7,646 bases of DNA, from NCBI GenBank assembly GCA_026224995.1, contig JAMFRX010000116.1, forward strand, positions 1 through 7,646, in the 5' to 3' direction. Position 1 is the stretch's first letter. Every line of letters begins with the position of its first letter. The stretch is from Puia dinghuensis (lineage in GTDB: Bacteria; Bacteroidota; Bacteroidia; Chitinophagales; Chitinophagaceae). A program made the position numbers and the translations under genes. The notes under the pieces are model-generated. The model did not search any database. It was given only the letters and a program-made list of their open reading frames with translations, and was not told where the DNA came from. This document shows positions 6,846-7,646 of this stretch, piece by piece.

Positions 6846-6873
6846 AGTCACTTACAAGATAAGGAAAATATTG

Positions 6874-6894
6874 GATCATTGTTACCTAATGATC
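6874..6894. promoter_or_regulatory. Perfect 7-bp inverted repeat, candidate operator of the zeta operon
   Basis: GATCATT, a seven-base spacer (GTTACCT) and AATGATC form a perfect inverted repeat ending about 29 bp before the ATG of the zeta-partner gene. Toxin-antitoxin operons are often repressed by their own antitoxin binding a palindrome at the promoter, and this one sits where such an operator would be expected. No helix-turn-helix is evident in the partner protein, so the repressor could also be encoded elsewhere. Confidence 0.4.
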
Positions 6895-7134
6895 ATATCA
6901 CAAACAGAGGCGATTTGCTACAAGAAATTGCAAATAATTGGAAGGCAAGCTTTTGTATTGCATGTCTGGGCAATTCACGTTGGCCATCCATTCCCCTTAT
7001 TTCTTATCTTTTTTTCTGATGCGATGAGTTGCCGCCTAAGTGGCAATTTCCGGCTACCTGAAGCCCTTCTAGGTCCCGGCCTCGAGTGGCTGATAAAGAG
7101 TGGTAGTAGTATGCTTTTTCGTAACCGGAGAGCT

Positions 7135-7197
7135 AGTGGGCTCAAGCTGTCTCTTTCGAGTAAGGCCGGGCAGGGTTTCGTCATAAAAATTGTTTAG
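7135..7197 (+). pseudogene. Possible decayed tail of a histidine-kinase ATPase domain
   Basis: The last 20 codons before the TAG at 7195-7197 read like the end of a sensor-kinase HATPase domain, with LSLSSKAGQG matching the common I.V.S..G.G pattern and an FVIKI strand after it. About 20 codons upstream, GPGLEWLIKS (from 7072) is two single-base changes from the G.GLGL motif. The spacing between the two is about six codons longer than normal, and no upstream ATP-binding N-box or phospho-acceptor histidine region is seen. If real, it is a fragment; coincidence is quite possible. Confidence 0.2.
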
Positions 7198-7225
7198 AAA
7201 GCAATCGGGCATGCTACGAATATTC

Positions 7226-7624
7226 TTATTTAAAATCACAAGTTAGAAAGGTCTTTTGGAAAGTCACGCCACCAGTTGGATAGCCGGGAATACGAATATC
7301 ATACTGAACGCAACTATATCCGCTTATGTGAATTGGTGCATAAACGCGAACGTGGCCTTTTTGTCCTGCAGGGAGGTGATCAATGTCGCCTATTTGAGTA
7401 TCTAAGACCTCTGTCAAATCCGGTCCATAATATCTTGTGTAGATGGTGACCAATTCTAAGTCCACGGGACAATCGTTGGATATATGAAAATCGAGCTCTC
7501 CGCCGGGGCCTTTGGTAACCTCAGTCACTGATACCGGTTGCTCTCCAGGATTGGGTAAATTGTTATCTGAAGGAAGAGAAGAATAATACGGTTCATTTGA
7601 AAACAGTGCTTTATTCGTGCTCAT
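7226..7624 (-). CDS. Hypothetical 132-aa beta-rich protein
   Basis: I do not recognise a specific family. Residues 1-30 are rich in Pro, Ser and Asn and look disordered. The rest alternates polar and hydrophobic residues as in an immunoglobulin-like beta sandwich, for example LDFHISNDCPVDLELVTIYT (44-63), LPAGQKGHVRVYAP (84-97) and YDIRIPGY (108-115). The L.AG....V.V pattern recalls CARDB/DUF11-type domains, though that is only a fold-level guess. Three cysteines (C52, C105, C129) are present. There is no signal peptide or transmembrane segment, so the protein appears cytosolic unless exported by an unusual route. It is on the same strand as the zeta unit but 374 bp away, so it is probably transcribed separately. 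The ATG at 7624 is the first in frame and is preceded by an AT-rich leader; only 22 bases of upstream sequence are available. Confidence 0.65.
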   Translation of the reverse strand: MSTNKALFSNEPYYSSLPSDNNLPNPGEQPVSVTEVTKGPGGELDFHISNDCPVDLELVTIYTRYYGPDLTEVLDTQIGDIDHLPAGQKGHVRVYAPIHISGYSCVQYDIRIPGYPTGGVTFQKTFLTCDFK

Positions 7625-7646
7625 GATATTGCGATAAATAGGGTCG

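Larger units (their letters stand above)
6852..7225. other. 374-bp non-coding stretch upstream of the zeta operon
   Basis: No convincing gene is seen on either strand. The end near 6852-6900 should carry the promoter of the zeta unit and contains the inverted repeat listed separately; I find no confident match to the Bacteroidota -33/-7 elements there. The plus strand is open for a long way, but most of its translation is not protein-like. The exception is the last ~40 codons (7072-7194), which faintly resemble a sensor-kinase C-terminus. A weak hairpin (TTGCC, 8-base loop, GGCAA) near 7030-7047 has no T-run on either strand, so no terminator is called for the 132-aa gene. Confidence 0.5.

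Noticed and set aside
6975..7184. 69-codon minus-strand open frame
   Set aside because: It is rich in Arg, Ser, Pro and Leu, as expected of an antisense shadow, with no motif and no operon spacing.
6808..7197. 129-codon plus-strand open frame between the zeta unit and the 132-aa gene
   Set aside because: It overlaps the start of the zeta partner and its first two thirds look non-coding. Only the last ~40 codons are of interest and are reported as a possible remnant.
1..7646. tRNA, rRNA, CRISPR array or insertion sequence
   Set aside because: I saw no cloverleaf-like element, regularly spaced repeats, transposase motif or long terminal inverted repeats on either strand.

Overview
The window looks like chromosomal DNA of a bacterium from the Bacteroidota, possibly a Chitinophaga-like member. 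This is an inference from three things: start codons preceded by AT-rich leaders with no clear Shine-Dalgarno sequence, mixed-to-high GC coding sequence, and the gene families present. No RNA gene or housekeeping marker fixes the taxon. Every supported gene lies on the minus strand, so transcription runs from high to low coordinates.

Region A (1-4897) is one tightly packed operon of oxidative enzymes. In transcription order it encodes an animal-type (myeloperoxidase superfamily) heme peroxidase (4897-3368), a small subunit of the FAD sorbitol/fructose dehydrogenase type (3350-2958), a GMC-family FAD oxidoreductase with a probable iron-sulfur cysteine motif (2953-1286), a ferritin-like protein related to the VioB C-terminal domain (1274-33), and the first 12 codons of a further gene (36-1, running off the window). 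The gaps are 17, 4 and 11 bp, then a 4-bp ATGA overlap, which indicates co-transcription and coupled translation. None of the complete proteins has an evident export signal. I infer a cytosolic multi-step oxidation module: a flavoprotein dehydrogenase/oxidase, a peroxidase and a probable di-metal oxidase acting on an unknown substrate.

Region B (4898-5292) is the leader and promoter region of that operon. It also contains a protein-like open stretch (5224-5033, minus strand) with no good start codon, which I read as the 3' remnant of a lost gene. It holds a short repeated CCCGGG-centred sequence and a small palindrome as well.

Region C (5293-6851) is visibly more AT-rich and encodes a two-gene unit: an unrecognised ~235-aa protein followed, with a TAATG stop/start overlap, by a zeta-toxin-family kinase with a complete set of catalytic residues. 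The layout is that of a toxin-antitoxin operon whose antitoxin is not the usual epsilon or PezA type. A perfect 7-bp inverted repeat lies just upstream and could be its operator.

Region D (6852-7646) has a 374-bp non-coding stretch, including a faint histidine-kinase-tail-like sequence on the plus strand, then an orphan 132-aa beta-rich protein (7624-7226). The two most promising items are the peroxidase/GMC/ferritin-like operon and the candidate new zeta antitoxin.
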